From: Arenimonas sp.
GTDB taxonomy: Bacteria; Pseudomonadota; Alphaproteobacteria; Rhizobiales; Rhizobiaceae
Direction of reading: 5' to 3'
Assembly (NCBI GenBank): GCA_019459145.1
Contig: JAIBEK010000018.1
Location: 1-64,000 of the forward strand
Length of the DNA: 64,000 nt
Shown here: piece by piece, positions 29,008 to 38,032 of the stretch
How the letters are laid out: each line of letters begins with the position of its first letter
How positions within the stretch are numbered: the stretch's first letter is position 1
Made by a program: the position numbers and the translations under genes
The notes under the pieces: generated by a model
What the model was told of the DNA's origin: nothing
Seen by the model: only the letters and a program-made list of their open reading frames with translations
Databases searched by the model: none

Positions 29008-29877
29008 TCACCCCAGCACTGGCTCGTCGCCCCAGTCCGTCCCGGCGCTTGCGTCGCGCTGCCGCAGCCATTGCGCCGTCGCCTCGCCCGCCCATTCGGC
29101 GGCCTCGGCGAGCGGGGCGCCGTCCAGCAGGGCATGCAGCAGGGCGGCGCTGAAGCTGTCGCCGGCGCCAATCGTGTCGTGGCTCGATACGGGCGCGCCG
29201 ACGTGCACATCGCGGCGCTCGCTTCCATCGAAAAGGGTGATCTCGCGCGGGCCGTCGGTCAGAGCGAGTTGCCGCAGCCGCGGGCCGGAAATATCGGTGG
29301 CTTTGCCCCAGATCTGATCGATCGTCTCGCCCGGAAAATCGGCCTTCGAGCCGACCATGACATCGGCGGGCCGTGGCGTCGGGCTGCCCAGCGGGAATTG
29401 CGAGAGGACCAGCGGGGCCTGTTGCAGCGATTCGATTATGGCGTCACACAACCGGGCGCCGTTGACGTAGAAGGCCTTGCCTTCGACCGGCGCCGAGAGG
29501 TCGAAGCTGCGGCTGGCGCGCTTCTCGTCGGAAAGGATCGTCCGCTCTCCGTTCGGCTCGAGCAGGATGTCGGCGCACTCGGTGTCGCCCTCCGCCGTGC
29601 CGACATGGCTTAGGTCATAGGCCCGACCGGCTAGAGCGTCGCGCGCCCATCGTCCATGGTGATCCCCTTTCAGCGTCGAGACGAGACAGACCGGATGGTC
29701 GAGCTCCATCAGCCGCCGCGCCGTATAATAGCCGCCGCCGCCCAGGCGCACGCGCCGGTCCGACCAGGATATCCGGGCACCGGAGCGTAAGGGTGCGTTC
29801 AGCCGCCATATACGGTCATGGTTGATGTGGCCGATCACGATGAACGGGTCGCCTGCCGGCGGAGGGGACGTGCGCAT
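29008..29877 (-). CDS. PfkB-family carbohydrate kinase, substrate unknown
   Basis: 289-aa ribokinase-like sugar kinase. It has a substrate-site glycine run (RLGGGGYYTARRLMEL, near residue 43-58) and the C-terminal PfkB signature DTIGAGDSFSAALLHALLDG, with the catalytic Asp in GAGD. The frame extends upstream, but the ATG used gives the family start (GDPFIVIGHINHDRIW follows). It lies downstream of iolG on the same strand but is separated from it by a 259-base gap carrying a thuA remnant on the other strand. Role in inositol or another sugar pathway is possible but unproven. Confidence 0.75.
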   Translation of the reverse strand: MRTSPPPAGDPFIVIGHINHDRIWRLNAPLRSGARISWSDRRVRLGGGGYYTARRLMELDHPVCLVSTLKGDHHGRWARDALAGRAYDLSHVGTAEGDTECADILLEPNGERTILSDEKRASRSFDLSAPVEGKAFYVNGARLCDAIIESLQQAPLVLSQFPLGSPTPRPADVMVGSKADFPGETIDQIWGKATDISGPRLRQLALTDGPREITLFDGSERRDVHVGAPVSSHDTIGAGDSFSAALLHALLDGAPLAEAAEWAGEATAQWLRQRDASAGTDWGDEPVLG

Positions 29878-29999
29878 GCCGTGTTTGAAGCCCTTCTGGT
29901 TGACCGAGCGGATGACCTGTTTCCGTCTTTTTCCCCGTTGCCGGAACGGCGCCGCGTCCATTTCTTGACCAAGGATGGACAGAGCGCAAGGAGATTGAC

Positions 30000-30136
30000 G
30001 TGACGATCAGGGCCGTTGTCTGAGGCGAGAACATCCATGAGCGCACCAATGGAACGTTTGGGGCTTCTATCTGGACGGAATGCACGCGACGATCGCGGCG
30101 GCGCTGAATGCCGAAGACGGCATCGAGCCTGAAGCC
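30000..30136 (+). pseudogene. Degenerate 5' remnant of a thuA-like gene
   Basis: After an AAGGAG site, GTG ACG ATC AGG GCC GTT GTC is followed by TGA and then GENIHERTN. This matches the start of ThuA (trehalose-utilisation family), where the pattern is VVWGEN-HE. The stop stands where Trp is expected. About ten codons on, the homology jumps frame: from 30056 the second frame reads VWGFYLDGMHATIAAALNAED, matching the ThuA Y-P-x-GMH...IA-ALN block. So there is a Trp-to-stop change plus a one-base deletion. The similarity ends where the convergent iolG stop lies. The rest of the gene is absent. Confidence 0.75.
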
Positions 30137-31132
30137 TCAGTAGACGACCTTCACCGCCGCCTTTAGAGCCACCGACTTCAATGCCGCGTCGGCCAGCGCC
30201 AGCGCGATCAGCCCGTCCTCGGCGGAGGGCGAAAGCGGCGTACCCTTTTCCAGGCTGTCGATGAAGGCCGAAATCTCGGCGGCATAGGCCGCCGTGTAGC
30301 GGGTCATGAAGAAATCATGCAGCGGCGGGCGGGTGTAGCCGTCCTTGGTGGCGACCTCGATCGACACCGGCCGCTGGTTTTCCGCCGATACCGCTCCGAG
30401 CGAACCGTGGACCTCGATACGCTGGTCGTAGCCGTAGGTTGCGCGGCGGGAGTTGGAGATGATCGCCTGGCGGCCGCTCTTCGTCGTCAGGATCAGGCTT
30501 GCCGAATCATAGTCGCCAAGCTCGCCGATCTTCGGGTCGACCAGTACGGAGGCGAAGGCCATCACGGTGTCGATCTCCTCGCCGAGCAGAAAGCGCGCCA
30601 TGTCGAAGTCGTGAATGGTCATGTCGCGGAAGATGCCGCCAGAGACCTTGATATAGTCCGCCGGGGGCGCGCCGGGGTCGCGGCTGGTGATCGTCACCAT
30701 CTCCACCTTACCGATCGTGCCCTGGTCGATCTCCCGGCGCACGGCCTGGAAATGCGGGTCGAAGCGGCGGTTGAAGCCGAGCATGACCTTGCCGCCGACC
30801 GCGCGGACCGTTTCGAGGCAGGCGCGGGCGCGGTTAACGTCGAGGTCGATCGGCTTTTCGCAGAAGATCGCCTTTCCGGCTCGGGCGAAGCGCTCGATCA
30901 GGTCGGCATGGGTGTTGGTCGGCGTGCAGATGATGACGGCGTCGATGTCCCTGTCGGCCTCGATCTCGTCGATCGTCTTTACCGCCGCGCCCGAAGCCTC
31001 GGCAATTACCCTGGCTGCCTCGGGAAAGGCGTCGGCGACGGCAACCAGCTTCGCCCGCTTGTCCTCGGCGATCGCGCGTGCATGCACCTTGCCGATCCGC
31101 CCCGCGCCCAGAAGGGCCAATCTCGTCACCAT
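30137..31132 (-). CDS. iolG: Inositol 2-dehydrogenase (IolG/IdhA)
   Basis: 331-aa NAD-dependent Gfo/Idh/MocA enzyme that oxidises myo-inositol to 2-keto-myo-inositol, the first step of catabolism. Rossmann motif LLGAGRIGKVHARAI (residues 7-21), CEKPIDLD near 91-98, and the catalytic region GGIFRDMTIHDFDMARFLLGE near 165-185 are all typical of IolG. A GGAGGAG site precedes the ATG; the upstream extension of the frame runs into the divergent promoter. Transcribed away from iolR with shared regulatory DNA. Confidence 0.93.
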   Translation of the reverse strand: MVTRLALLGAGRIGKVHARAIAEDKRAKLVAVADAFPEAARVIAEASGAAVKTIDEIEADRDIDAVIICTPTNTHADLIERFARAGKAIFCEKPIDLDVNRARACLETVRAVGGKVMLGFNRRFDPHFQAVRREIDQGTIGKVEMVTITSRDPGAPPADYIKVSGGIFRDMTIHDFDMARFLLGEEIDTVMAFASVLVDPKIGELGDYDSASLILTTKSGRQAIISNSRRATYGYDQRIEVHGSLGAVSAENQRPVSIEVATKDGYTRPPLHDFFMTRYTAAYAAEISAFIDSLEKGTPLSPSAEDGLIALALADAALKSVALKAAVKVVY

Positions 31133-31269
31133 GATCTTCTCCTCCCTTGGTCGCCTTGCCGAACCGGCTGCAAGCGCCCTAAACACCGTTTGCGTCTGCC
31201 CCTGCTTCGCGCCGCGATACGGCGGTAAAACGGAGGCGCGGGGCGCCGCGTGAATCCAAATCTCCGTTT

Positions 31270-31283
31270 GGAATATTAATTCT
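31270..31283. promoter_or_regulatory. Candidate IolR operator between iolG and iolR
   Basis: GGAA-TATTAA-TTCT, one mismatch from the GGAA-N6-TTCC element proposed for rhizobial IolR, in the divergent iolG/iolR spacer. The inner GAA-N6-TTC dyad is perfect. A second palindrome, GCGATATCGC (31297-31306), lies nearby. Confidence 0.6.
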
Positions 31284-31338
31284 ATTTTGCTAGATTGCGA
31301 TATCGCTTGTGTCAAGCGGCATTGCGGAAAGGACAGTC

Positions 31339-32157
31339 ATGACGGAAACCGGCGGGCCGAACAGCATCAAGGCTTTCGAGGAGCGGCTGCTTGAAGTGTC
31401 GGAAAGCCTGCCGAAGCGGCTGCGTCAGTGTGCCGATTACGTTGCCGCCAACAAGGATCGCATCGCGGTTTCGACCGTCGCCGAAATGGCGGAAGGCGCC
31501 GGTGTCCAGCCGTCGGCCTTCATGCGCTTTTGCCAGATCCTCGGCTTTTCCGGCTTTTCTGAAATGCAGAAGCTGTTTCGCGATTCCTTCGTCGGTGGCT
31601 GGCCCGACTATTCCACCCGCCTGCAGCACATTCGCGACATGGGGGAGGGCAGCCCGACCGCCTTGCTGGCCGAATTCGTCGAGGCCGGCCGCACCTCACT
31701 CGAAGGCCTGCTGAAGTCGGTCGAGCCGGAAATGCTGGAACGGGCGGTGGAGGTGCTTGCCGGCGCCGGGATGATCCACATCATCGGCCTGCGCCGTTCC
31801 TTCCCGGTCGCCAGCTACATGGCCTATGCGCTGGAAAAGATGAATGTTCCGGCCATGCTGCACAGCGCCGTCGGCAAGCTGGAAAACCACCACGCGATCC
31901 GGCCGGGTGATGTCCTGCTGGCCATCACCTTTTCCCCTTATTCCGCCGAGACGATGGAACTGGTCGAGGAGGTGGCGAAGAAGGGGATTCCGATCGTTGC
32001 CGTGACCGATACCATCGTCAGTCCCTTGCGCAGGTTCGACGCCATCACGCTCTCGGTCTCGGAGGTGGATTTCGGCGCCTTCCGTTCCCTGTCGGCGACC
32101 CTGTGCCTCGCCATCACGCTTTCGGTCGCGGTCGGGACGGCGCGACAGGATAGCTGA
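31339..32157 (+). CDS. iolR: RpiR-family transcriptional regulator IolR
   Basis: 272-aa regulator with an N-terminal RpiR helix-turn-helix (about residues 8-80, including VSTVAEMAEGAGVQPSAFMRFCQILGFSGFSEMQKLF split over the domain) and a C-terminal SIS sugar-phosphate-binding domain (about 115-250; GAGMIHIIGLRRSFPVA, LLAITFSPYSAETMELV). In rhizobia IolR represses inositol genes until a pathway intermediate binds. The ATG at codon 11 of the frame follows a GGAAAGGA site. It heads iolRCDEB and is divergent from iolG. Confidence 0.92.
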   Translation: MTETGGPNSIKAFEERLLEVSESLPKRLRQCADYVAANKDRIAVSTVAEMAEGAGVQPSAFMRFCQILGFSGFSEMQKLFRDSFVGGWPDYSTRLQHIRDMGEGSPTALLAEFVEAGRTSLEGLLKSVEPEMLERAVEVLAGAGMIHIIGLRRSFPVASYMAYALEKMNVPAMLHSAVGKLENHHAIRPGDVLLAITFSPYSAETMELVEEVAKKGIPIVAVTDTIVSPLRRFDAITLSVSEVDFGAFRSLSATLCLAITLSVAVGTARQDS

Positions 32158-32183
32158 ATATTCGTATTGAAAAATTCAAAAAT

Positions 32184-32197
32184 AGAATTTAAAGTCC
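32184..32197. promoter_or_regulatory. Candidate IolR operator upstream of iolC
   Basis: AGAA-TTTAAA-GTCC stands in the short iolR-iolC spacer. Read against the reverse complement of the iolG/iolR site it aligns as AGAA-N6-(T/G)TCC, with AT-rich flanks in common. A neighbouring TTGAA-AAA-TTCAA dyad (32167-32179) also occurs. Confidence 0.45.
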
Positions 32198-32291
32198 ATT
32201 TCTAAGGAGAGAGAATGGCCGCCGCACCGCGATGGCCTTGCACGGAGTGGACGGCGAGGAAAGCGACCCGCCGCCCTTAAAGGAGGTTCGC

Positions 32292-34217
32292 TTGGCAAAA
32301 ATCGATCTGATCACGATCGGCCGATCTTCGGTCGACCTCTATGGCGCGCAGGTCGGTGGCCGGCTGGAGGACATGGCCTCCTTCAACAAGTATATCGGCG
32401 GTTCGCCCACCAACATTGCCGCCGGCACGGCCCGGCTCGGGCTGAAGTCCGCGGTTCTCACCCGTGTGGGTGACGAGCATATGGGGCGGTTCATCCGCGA
32501 GCAGCTGGTGCGCGAGGGAGTCGATGTGCGCGGCGTCAAGACCGATTCGCAGCGGCTGACGGCGCTCGTTCTCCTGGGCATACGCGACGAGCACCAGTTT
32601 CCGCTGATCTTCTACCGCGAGAACTGCGCCGACATGGCGCTGTGTGAAGACGACGTCGATCCCGAATTCATCGGTTCGGCGCGTTGCGTGCTGGCGACCG
32701 GCACGCATCTGTCGCATCCGCGCACCGAGGCGGCGGTCTTGAAGGCGCTGATGATCGCCCGCGAAGGTGGCGCCAAAACCGCGCTCGACATCGACTATCG
32801 TCCCAATCTCTGGGGACTCGCCGGCCATGGCGCGGGCGAAAGCCGCTACATCGAATCCAGGGCGGTCACCGCCAAGCTGCAGGCGACGCTGCATCTGTTC
32901 GACCTGATCGTCGGCACGGAGGAGGAATTCCACATCGCCGGCGGCACCACCGACACGGTCGAGGCACTGAAGGCCGTTCGCCGGGTTTCCGACGCGGCGC
33001 TGGTCTGCAAGCGGGGCGCGATGGGCGCCGTCGTCTTCGAGGGCACGATCCCCGACAGCCTCGACGAAGGCCAGACGGGCGAAGGCTTTCCGATCGAGGT
33101 GTTCAACGTGCTCGGCGCCGGTGACGGCTTCATGTCCGGCCTCATGAAGGGGTGGCTGACGGGGGAGGACTGGCCGACCAGCCTCAAATTCGCCAATGCC
33201 TGCGGCGCCTTCGCCGTCTCGCGACACGGCTGCACGCCCGCCTATCCGAGCTGGGAGGAGCTGCAATATTTCTTCAAGACCGGCGTCCGCAACAGGGCAC
33301 TGCGCAAGGACGAGGCGCTGGAGCAGGTGCACTGGTCCACCAACCGCAAGGGCGACTGGTCGCAGATGCGCGTCTTCGCCTTCGATCACCGCATGCAGCT
33401 GGAGGCCATGGCCGACGAGGCGGGCGTGGCCCGCGAGCGGATCGGGGCTTTCAAGAAGCTATGTCTGAAAGCCGCGCTTGAAGTTGCCGGTGGCGCGCCC
33501 GGCTACGGCATCCTGTGCGACGGCAGGCTCGGCCGCGATGCGCTTTATGCCGCGAGCGGATCTGGCCTGTGGATCGGGCGACCGGTGGAATGGCCGGGCT
33601 CGCGACCGCTGACGCTCGAGCCCGAACTGGGGCCGGACTTCGGCGGTCTAGTGGAATGGCCGGTCGAAAACGTCGTCAAGGTCCTGTGCTTCTATCACCC
33701 GGATGACACGGCTGAGATGCGCGCCGAGCAGGAGGCGACCGTGCTTCAGCTGTTTGCTGCCGCTCGCCGCAACCGCCTCGAAATGCTGCTCGAGGTCATT
33801 CCGTCGAAGGTCGGCCCGACGGATGACGACACGGTCGCCCGGATCATCGACCGCTTCTACGAGATCGGCGTCTATCCCGACTGGTGGAAGCTCGAGCCGA
33901 TGCGCACCGAAGCCTCCTGGGCCAATGCCTGCGCTGCCGTCGAGCGCCACGATCCCTATACCCGCGGCATCGTCGTGCTTGGGCTCGACGCGCCGCAGGC
34001 CGAGCTGGAGGAGAGCTTCGCGCTTGCCGCCCGCTTCGATCTGGTGAAGGGTTTTGCCGTCGGCCGGACGATCTTCGGCGAGGCGGCACGCAAATGGCTG
34101 TCCGGCGCGATCAGCGACGGACAGGCCGTGGAAGAAATGGCGCAGCGTTACCATAGCCTCTGTTCCGTCTGGGACAAGGCCCGGCAAGGATCGGGCGCAC
34201 TGGGAGAGAAGGCATGA
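32292..34217 (+). CDS. iolC: Bifunctional 5-dehydro-2-deoxygluconokinase fused to DUF2090 (IolC), TTG start
   Basis: 641-aa fusion. Residues 1 to about 325 form a PfkB kinase (GGSPTNIAAGTARLGL near 37; catalytic GAGDGF near 275) that phosphorylates 5-dehydro-2-deoxy-gluconate. From about residue 350 comes DUF2090, a class-I-aldolase-like domain (FAFDHRMQLEAMADEAG, CFYHPDD, YPDWWKLEP, AVGRTIFGEAA) believed to supply the IolJ aldolase step. A AAGGAGG site lies a few bases before the TTG, giving MAKIDLITIGRSSVDLYGAQ. The longer frame above has no homology. The stop overlaps iolD. Confidence 0.93.
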   Translation: MAKIDLITIGRSSVDLYGAQVGGRLEDMASFNKYIGGSPTNIAAGTARLGLKSAVLTRVGDEHMGRFIREQLVREGVDVRGVKTDSQRLTALVLLGIRDEHQFPLIFYRENCADMALCEDDVDPEFIGSARCVLATGTHLSHPRTEAAVLKALMIAREGGAKTALDIDYRPNLWGLAGHGAGESRYIESRAVTAKLQATLHLFDLIVGTEEEFHIAGGTTDTVEALKAVRRVSDAALVCKRGAMGAVVFEGTIPDSLDEGQTGEGFPIEVFNVLGAGDGFMSGLMKGWLTGEDWPTSLKFANACGAFAVSRHGCTPAYPSWEELQYFFKTGVRNRALRKDEALEQVHWSTNRKGDWSQMRVFAFDHRMQLEAMADEAGVARERIGAFKKLCLKAALEVAGGAPGYGILCDGRLGRDALYAASGSGLWIGRPVEWPGSRPLTLEPELGPDFGGLVEWPVENVVKVLCFYHPDDTAEMRAEQEATVLQLFAAARRNRLEMLLEVIPSKVGPTDDDTVARIIDRFYEIGVYPDWWKLEPMRTEASWANACAAVERHDPYTRGIVVLGLDAPQAELEESFALAARFDLVKGFAVGRTIFGEAARKWLSGAISDGQAVEEMAQRYHSLCSVWDKARQGSGALGEKA

Positions 34218-36034
34218 AAACGGTGAGACTGACGGCGGCGCAGGCAATGATGCGCTACCTCGCCAACCAGCTGAACGAGGACGGCGTTCCCTATATTGCC
34301 GGTGTCTGGGCGATCTTCGGCCACGGAAATGTCGCCGGCATCGGCGAGGCGCTTTACGGCGTGCGGGATCGGCTGCAGACGTTGCGCGGCCAGAACGAGC
34401 AGTCGATGGCCCATGCGGCGATCGCCTATTCCAAGCAGCTGCGCCGGCGGCGGGCCATGGCGGTGACCTCGTCGATCGGTCCGGGTGCGACCAACATGGT
34501 GACCCCCGCCGCGCTCGCCCATGTCAACCGCCTACCGGTGCTGTTCATTCCGGGCGATGTGTTCGCCAATCGGGGTCCCGATCCGGTGTTGCAACAGCTG
34601 GAGGACTTCGGCGACGGCACGATGACGGTCAATGACTGCTTCAAGCCGGTCAGCCGCTATTTCGACCGCATCATGCGGCCCGAGCAGTTGCTGACGGCGC
34701 TGCCGCGCGCCCTGCGCACCATGACGGACCCGGCCGATTGCGGGCCGGTCACGCTGTCCTTCTGCCAGGACGTGCAGGCCGAGGCATACGATTTTCCCGA
34801 GAGCTTCTTCGAGCCGAAGGTCTGGCGGCAGCGCCGACCGGAGCCCGATGCGCAGGAATTCGAGGCGGCGGTTGCGGCTCTGAGGGCGGCGAAGAACCCG
34901 GTCATCGTCGCCGGCGGCGGCGTGCATTTTTCCGGCGCGACGGAGACGCTCAAGGCTTTCATCGAGAAACACGGCATCCCGGTCGTCGAAACGCAGGCCG
35001 GCAAGTCGGCGCTCGCCTGGGACCATGAGCGCAATTTTGGCCCGGTCGGCGTGACCGGCGCCCAATGCGCCAATATCATCGCCGAAAAGGCCGACTTGGT
35101 GTTCGGCGTCGGCACGCGTTTTCAGGATTTCACCACCGGCTCCTGGGGCCTGTTCAAGAACCCGGAGCGGCGCATCCTGGCGCTCAACGTCCAGGCCTAT
35201 GACAGCAGCAAGCATGACGCGCTTCCTCTAACGTCGGACGCCAAGATCGGCCTTGAAAGACTGTCGGCCGCGCTTGGCGATCATCGCTTCACCCCGCCGG
35301 ACTCCGCCATCAAGGCCGGCTGGTTCGCCAAGGCCGATGCGGTGACCGCACCGCCGAAGGATGGCAATGCACTCCCGACCGACATGCAGGTGATCGGGGC
35401 GGTGCAGCGTCAGTCGCGCGACAACACGGTCGTCATGTGCGCGGCCGGCACCATGCCGGGCGAGCTGCACCAGCTGTGGAAGGCCAAGCTGCCGCTCTCC
35501 TATCATATGGAATACGGCTTCTCGTGCATGGGCTACGAGATCGCCGGCGGTCTCGGCATCAAGATGGCCGAGCCGGATCGCGACGTCATCGTCATGGTCG
35601 GCGACGGCTCCTACATGATGATGAATTCGGAGCTCGCCACCTCCGTCGCCATGGGCGTCAAGATCACCCTCGTCATCACCGACAATCGCGGCTACGGCTG
35701 CATCAACCGGCTGCAGATTGGCACCGGCGGAGCCGAGTTTAACAATCTCTACGCCCACAGCAATGTGCACCCGATGGCTATCGATTTCGCCGCCCACGCC
35801 GGCTCCATGGGGGCGAGCGCCCGCAAGGTGTCCTCGATCGCCGAGCTCGAAGAAGCGCTTGCCGTAGCACGCGGGGCGACCGTCACGACGGTCATCGTCA
35901 TCGACACCGACCCCTATCCGACGCCGGAGGCCGGCGGGCATTTCTGGGACGTCGCCGTTCCGCAAGTCTCGCCCCGCGCCGAAGTCAATCAAGCCCGTCT
36001 CCGCTATGAGGCGGCTCTCAAGGAAAGACGCTAA
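34214..36034 (+). CDS. iolD: 3D-(3,5/4)-trihydroxycyclohexane-1,2-dione hydrolase (IolD)
   Basis: 606-aa thiamine-diphosphate enzyme that opens the inositol-derived ring to 5-deoxy-glucuronate. The ThDP glutamate is Glu62 in [17 protein letters not shown]. The C-terminal ThDP-binding motif is [19 protein letters not shown] followed by [11 protein letters not shown]. Family length and the tight ATGA overlap with iolC are normal. iolE follows after two bases. Confidence 0.95.
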   Translation: MKTVRLTAAQAMMRYLANQLNEDGVPYIAGVWAIFGHGNVAGIGEALYGVRDRLQTLRGQNEQSMAHAAIAYSKQLRRRRAMAVTSSIGPGATNMVTPAALAHVNRLPVLFIPGDVFANRGPDPVLQQLEDFGDGTMTVNDCFKPVSRYFDRIMRPEQLLTALPRALRTMTDPADCGPVTLSFCQDVQAEAYDFPESFFEPKVWRQRRPEPDAQEFEAAVAALRAAKNPVIVAGGGVHFSGATETLKAFIEKHGIPVVETQAGKSALAWDHERNFGPVGVTGAQCANIIAEKADLVFGVGTRFQDFTTGSWGLFKNPERRILALNVQAYDSSKHDALPLTSDAKIGLERLSAALGDHRFTPPDSAIKAGWFAKADAVTAPPKDGNALPTDMQVIGAVQRQSRDNTVVMCAAGTMPGELHQLWKAKLPLSYHMEYGFSCMGYEIAGGLGIKMAEPDRDVIVMVGDGSYMMMNSELATSVAMGVKITLVITDNRGYGCINRLQIGTGGAEFNNLYAHSNVHPMAIDFAAHAGSMGASARKVSSIAELEEALAVARGATVTTVIVIDTDPYPTPEAGGHFWDVAVPQVSPRAEVNQARLRYEAALKERR

Positions 36035-36036
36035 GC

Positions 36037-36942
36037 ATGATCTCCTACGGTACCAATCCGATTGCCTGGTCGAACGACGACGATCGCTCGCTTGGCGCCC
36101 ATATCAGCCTCGAACAGTGCCTCGACGAAACCGCGAAGATCGGTTTTGACGGCATCGAGAAGGGCCACAAGTTCCCGCAGGATGCGGCCGGCCTCAAGGC
36201 CGTGCTTGAGCCGCGCGGCCTGCGCTATGTGTCCGGCTGGCACTCGCTGAACCTGCTTACCCATTCGGTCGAGGACGAGAAGGCGGCGATGCAGCCGGCG
36301 CTCGATCTGCTGAAGGCCATGGGCTCGAAGGTCATCATCGTCTGCGAGACGTCCAATGCCATCCACGGCAATGATGCGGTGGCGGTCAACGACCGTCCGA
36401 AGCTTGCCGAAGCGCAGTGGGCCGGGTTCGGCGCCGGCGTCGAGGCCTTGGCCGAGTATGCCGCCGGGCAGGGGATTACGCTCGTCTACCATCATCACAT
36501 GGGTACGATCGTCGAGAGCGAAGACGAGATCGACAGGCTGATGGCCCATACCGGTCCGCATGCCAAGCTCCTGCTCGACACTGGCCATTGCCTGTTCGGC
36601 GGTGGTGATCCGGAGCGGGTGGCGAAGAACCACATGCACCGCGTCGGCCATATCCATGCGAAGAACATCCGGCCGGTCATCGCCCGGCAGGTCCGTGACG
36701 AGAACCTGTCCTTCCTCGAAGGCGTGCGCCTTGGCGTGTTCACCGTGCCAGGCGACGTGGAAGGCGGTGTCGACTTCCCACCGGTCTTGCGGATTGCCGC
36801 CGAGCATGGTTACCAAGGCTGGCTGGTCATCGAGGCGGAGCAGGACCCGGATGTCCGCAATCCCTTCGACTACCAGAGCCTTGGTTTGAAATCGCTGAAA
36901 GCCATGGCCAGGGAGGCCGGGCTGGACAAGGAGACAGCGTGA
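36037..36942 (+). CDS. iolE: Inosose dehydratase (IolE)
   Basis: 301-aa AP-endonuclease-like TIM barrel that dehydrates 2-keto-myo-inositol to the trihydroxycyclohexane-dione. The start [15 protein letters not shown], the metal-site segments [19 protein letters not shown] and [16 protein letters not shown], and the end [10 protein letters not shown] match IolE. Translationally linked on both sides in the operon. Confidence 0.95.
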   Translation: MISYGTNPIAWSNDDDRSLGAHISLEQCLDETAKIGFDGIEKGHKFPQDAAGLKAVLEPRGLRYVSGWHSLNLLTHSVEDEKAAMQPALDLLKAMGSKVIIVCETSNAIHGNDAVAVNDRPKLAEAQWAGFGAGVEALAEYAAGQGITLVYHHHMGTIVESEDEIDRLMAHTGPHAKLLLDTGHCLFGGGDPERVAKNHMHRVGHIHAKNIRPVIARQVRDENLSFLEGVRLGVFTVPGDVEGGVDFPPVLRIAAEHGYQGWLVIEAEQDPDVRNPFDYQSLGLKSLKAMAREAGLDKETA

Positions 36943-37184
36943 AATTTCTCGATCCGCAGCATCCGTTCTTCGCCCCGCTCTGGCGCCGTGTCCTGACTGT
37001 CGCAGCCCCTGCGGCCTGGGGGCTCGTGGAGCATCTGAACGGGGAACCGGGCTGGGCCATCATTTTCTTCGCCGCGGCTGCTTATGCGGGATACGCCCTG
37101 TTCGTGGCGCCGAAAACGGAGCCGGGTGCAAAGCCTCCGGCAGACGAGGCTGCGGCGAGGGACGACAAGGGAGACGAGGGATGA
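36939..37184 (+). CDS. Small membrane protein of the iol operon, function unknown
   Basis: 81-aa protein starting at GTG, which overlaps the iolE stop (GTGA). Its own stop overlaps the iolB start (ATGA). An AAGGAG site five bases before the GTG shows it is really translated. There are two hydrophobic stretches, about residues 16-30 and 37-56 ([18 protein letters not shown]), then a charged tail ([23 protein letters not shown]). I recognise no family. Strict coupling to iolE and iolB suggests a role linked to inositol catabolism, perhaps at the membrane. Confidence 0.8.
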   Translation: MKFLDPQHPFFAPLWRRVLTVAAPAAWGLVEHLNGEPGWAIIFFAAAAYAGYALFVAPKTEPGAKPPADEAAARDDKGDEG

Positions 37185-37990
37185 GCGATCTGCTGCGCAA
37201 GCCGAAGGCTTCCTTTGGCAAGGTGCATGACATCACGCCGGCCGATGTCGGCTGGGGTTATGTCGGCTTCGGCCTCTATCGGCTGAAGGCCGGGGAGACG
37301 GCCACTGAAGCGACCGGCGAGACCGAGGTCATTCTCGTCCTGGTCGAAGGCAAGGCCAGGATCTCGGGCGCCGGCAAGGACTTCGGCGAACTCGGTGACC
37401 GCATGAGCGTCTTCGAGCGCACCCCGCCGCATTGCGTCTATGTGCCGGCCGGTTCCGACTGGTCGGCGACCGCTACCACCGACTGCACGCTGGCCGTCTG
37501 TACGGCGCCCGCCATGCCCGGCCGCGAGGCACAGGTGATTGGCCCGGCGGGCATTTCGCTCGTCGAGCGCGGCAAGGGCGCCAACACCCGCTACATCCAT
37601 CCGATCGCGATGGAGGATCGCGACGTCGCCGACGCGCTGCTGGTGACGGAAGTCTTCACCCCGTCGGGAAACTGGTCGTCCTATCCGCCGCACCGTCACG
37701 ACGAGGACAGGTTTCCCGAGATGACCTATCTCGAGGAGAGCTACTATCACCGCCTCAATCCGGCCCAGGGTTTCGGTTTCCAGCGGGTCTTCACCGAGGA
37801 CGGTTCGCTCGACGAGACGATGGCGGTCAGCGACGGCGACGTGGTCCTGGTGCCGAAGGGACATCACCCCTGCGGCGCGCCCTATGGCTATGAGATGTAC
37901 TACCTCAACGTCATGGCCGGCCCGCTGCGCAAGTGGCGTTTTGAGAACCATCCGGACCACGACTGGATTTATCAGCGCGACAATCCGTAA
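37181..37990 (+). CDS. iolB: 5-deoxy-glucuronate isomerase (IolB)
   Basis: 269-aa double-cupin enzyme that converts 5-deoxy-glucuronate to 5-dehydro-2-deoxy-gluconate. The metal-binding segment PPHRHDEDRFPEMTYLEESYYH near residue 168-190 and the C-terminal LVPKGHHPCGAPYGYEMYYLN and DHDWIYQRD are characteristic. Start overlaps the membrane-protein gene before it. Confidence 0.95.
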   Translation: MSDLLRKPKASFGKVHDITPADVGWGYVGFGLYRLKAGETATEATGETEVILVLVEGKARISGAGKDFGELGDRMSVFERTPPHCVYVPAGSDWSATATTDCTLAVCTAPAMPGREAQVIGPAGISLVERGKGANTRYIHPIAMEDRDVADALLVTEVFTPSGNWSSYPPHRHDEDRFPEMTYLEESYYHRLNPAQGFGFQRVFTEDGSLDETMAVSDGDVVLVPKGHHPCGAPYGYEMYYLNVMAGPLRKWRFENHPDHDWIYQRDNP

Positions 37991-38032
37991 GCGCTGATCG
38001 ACATTCCACGCATCGACTTCTGGGAGGAAGAC

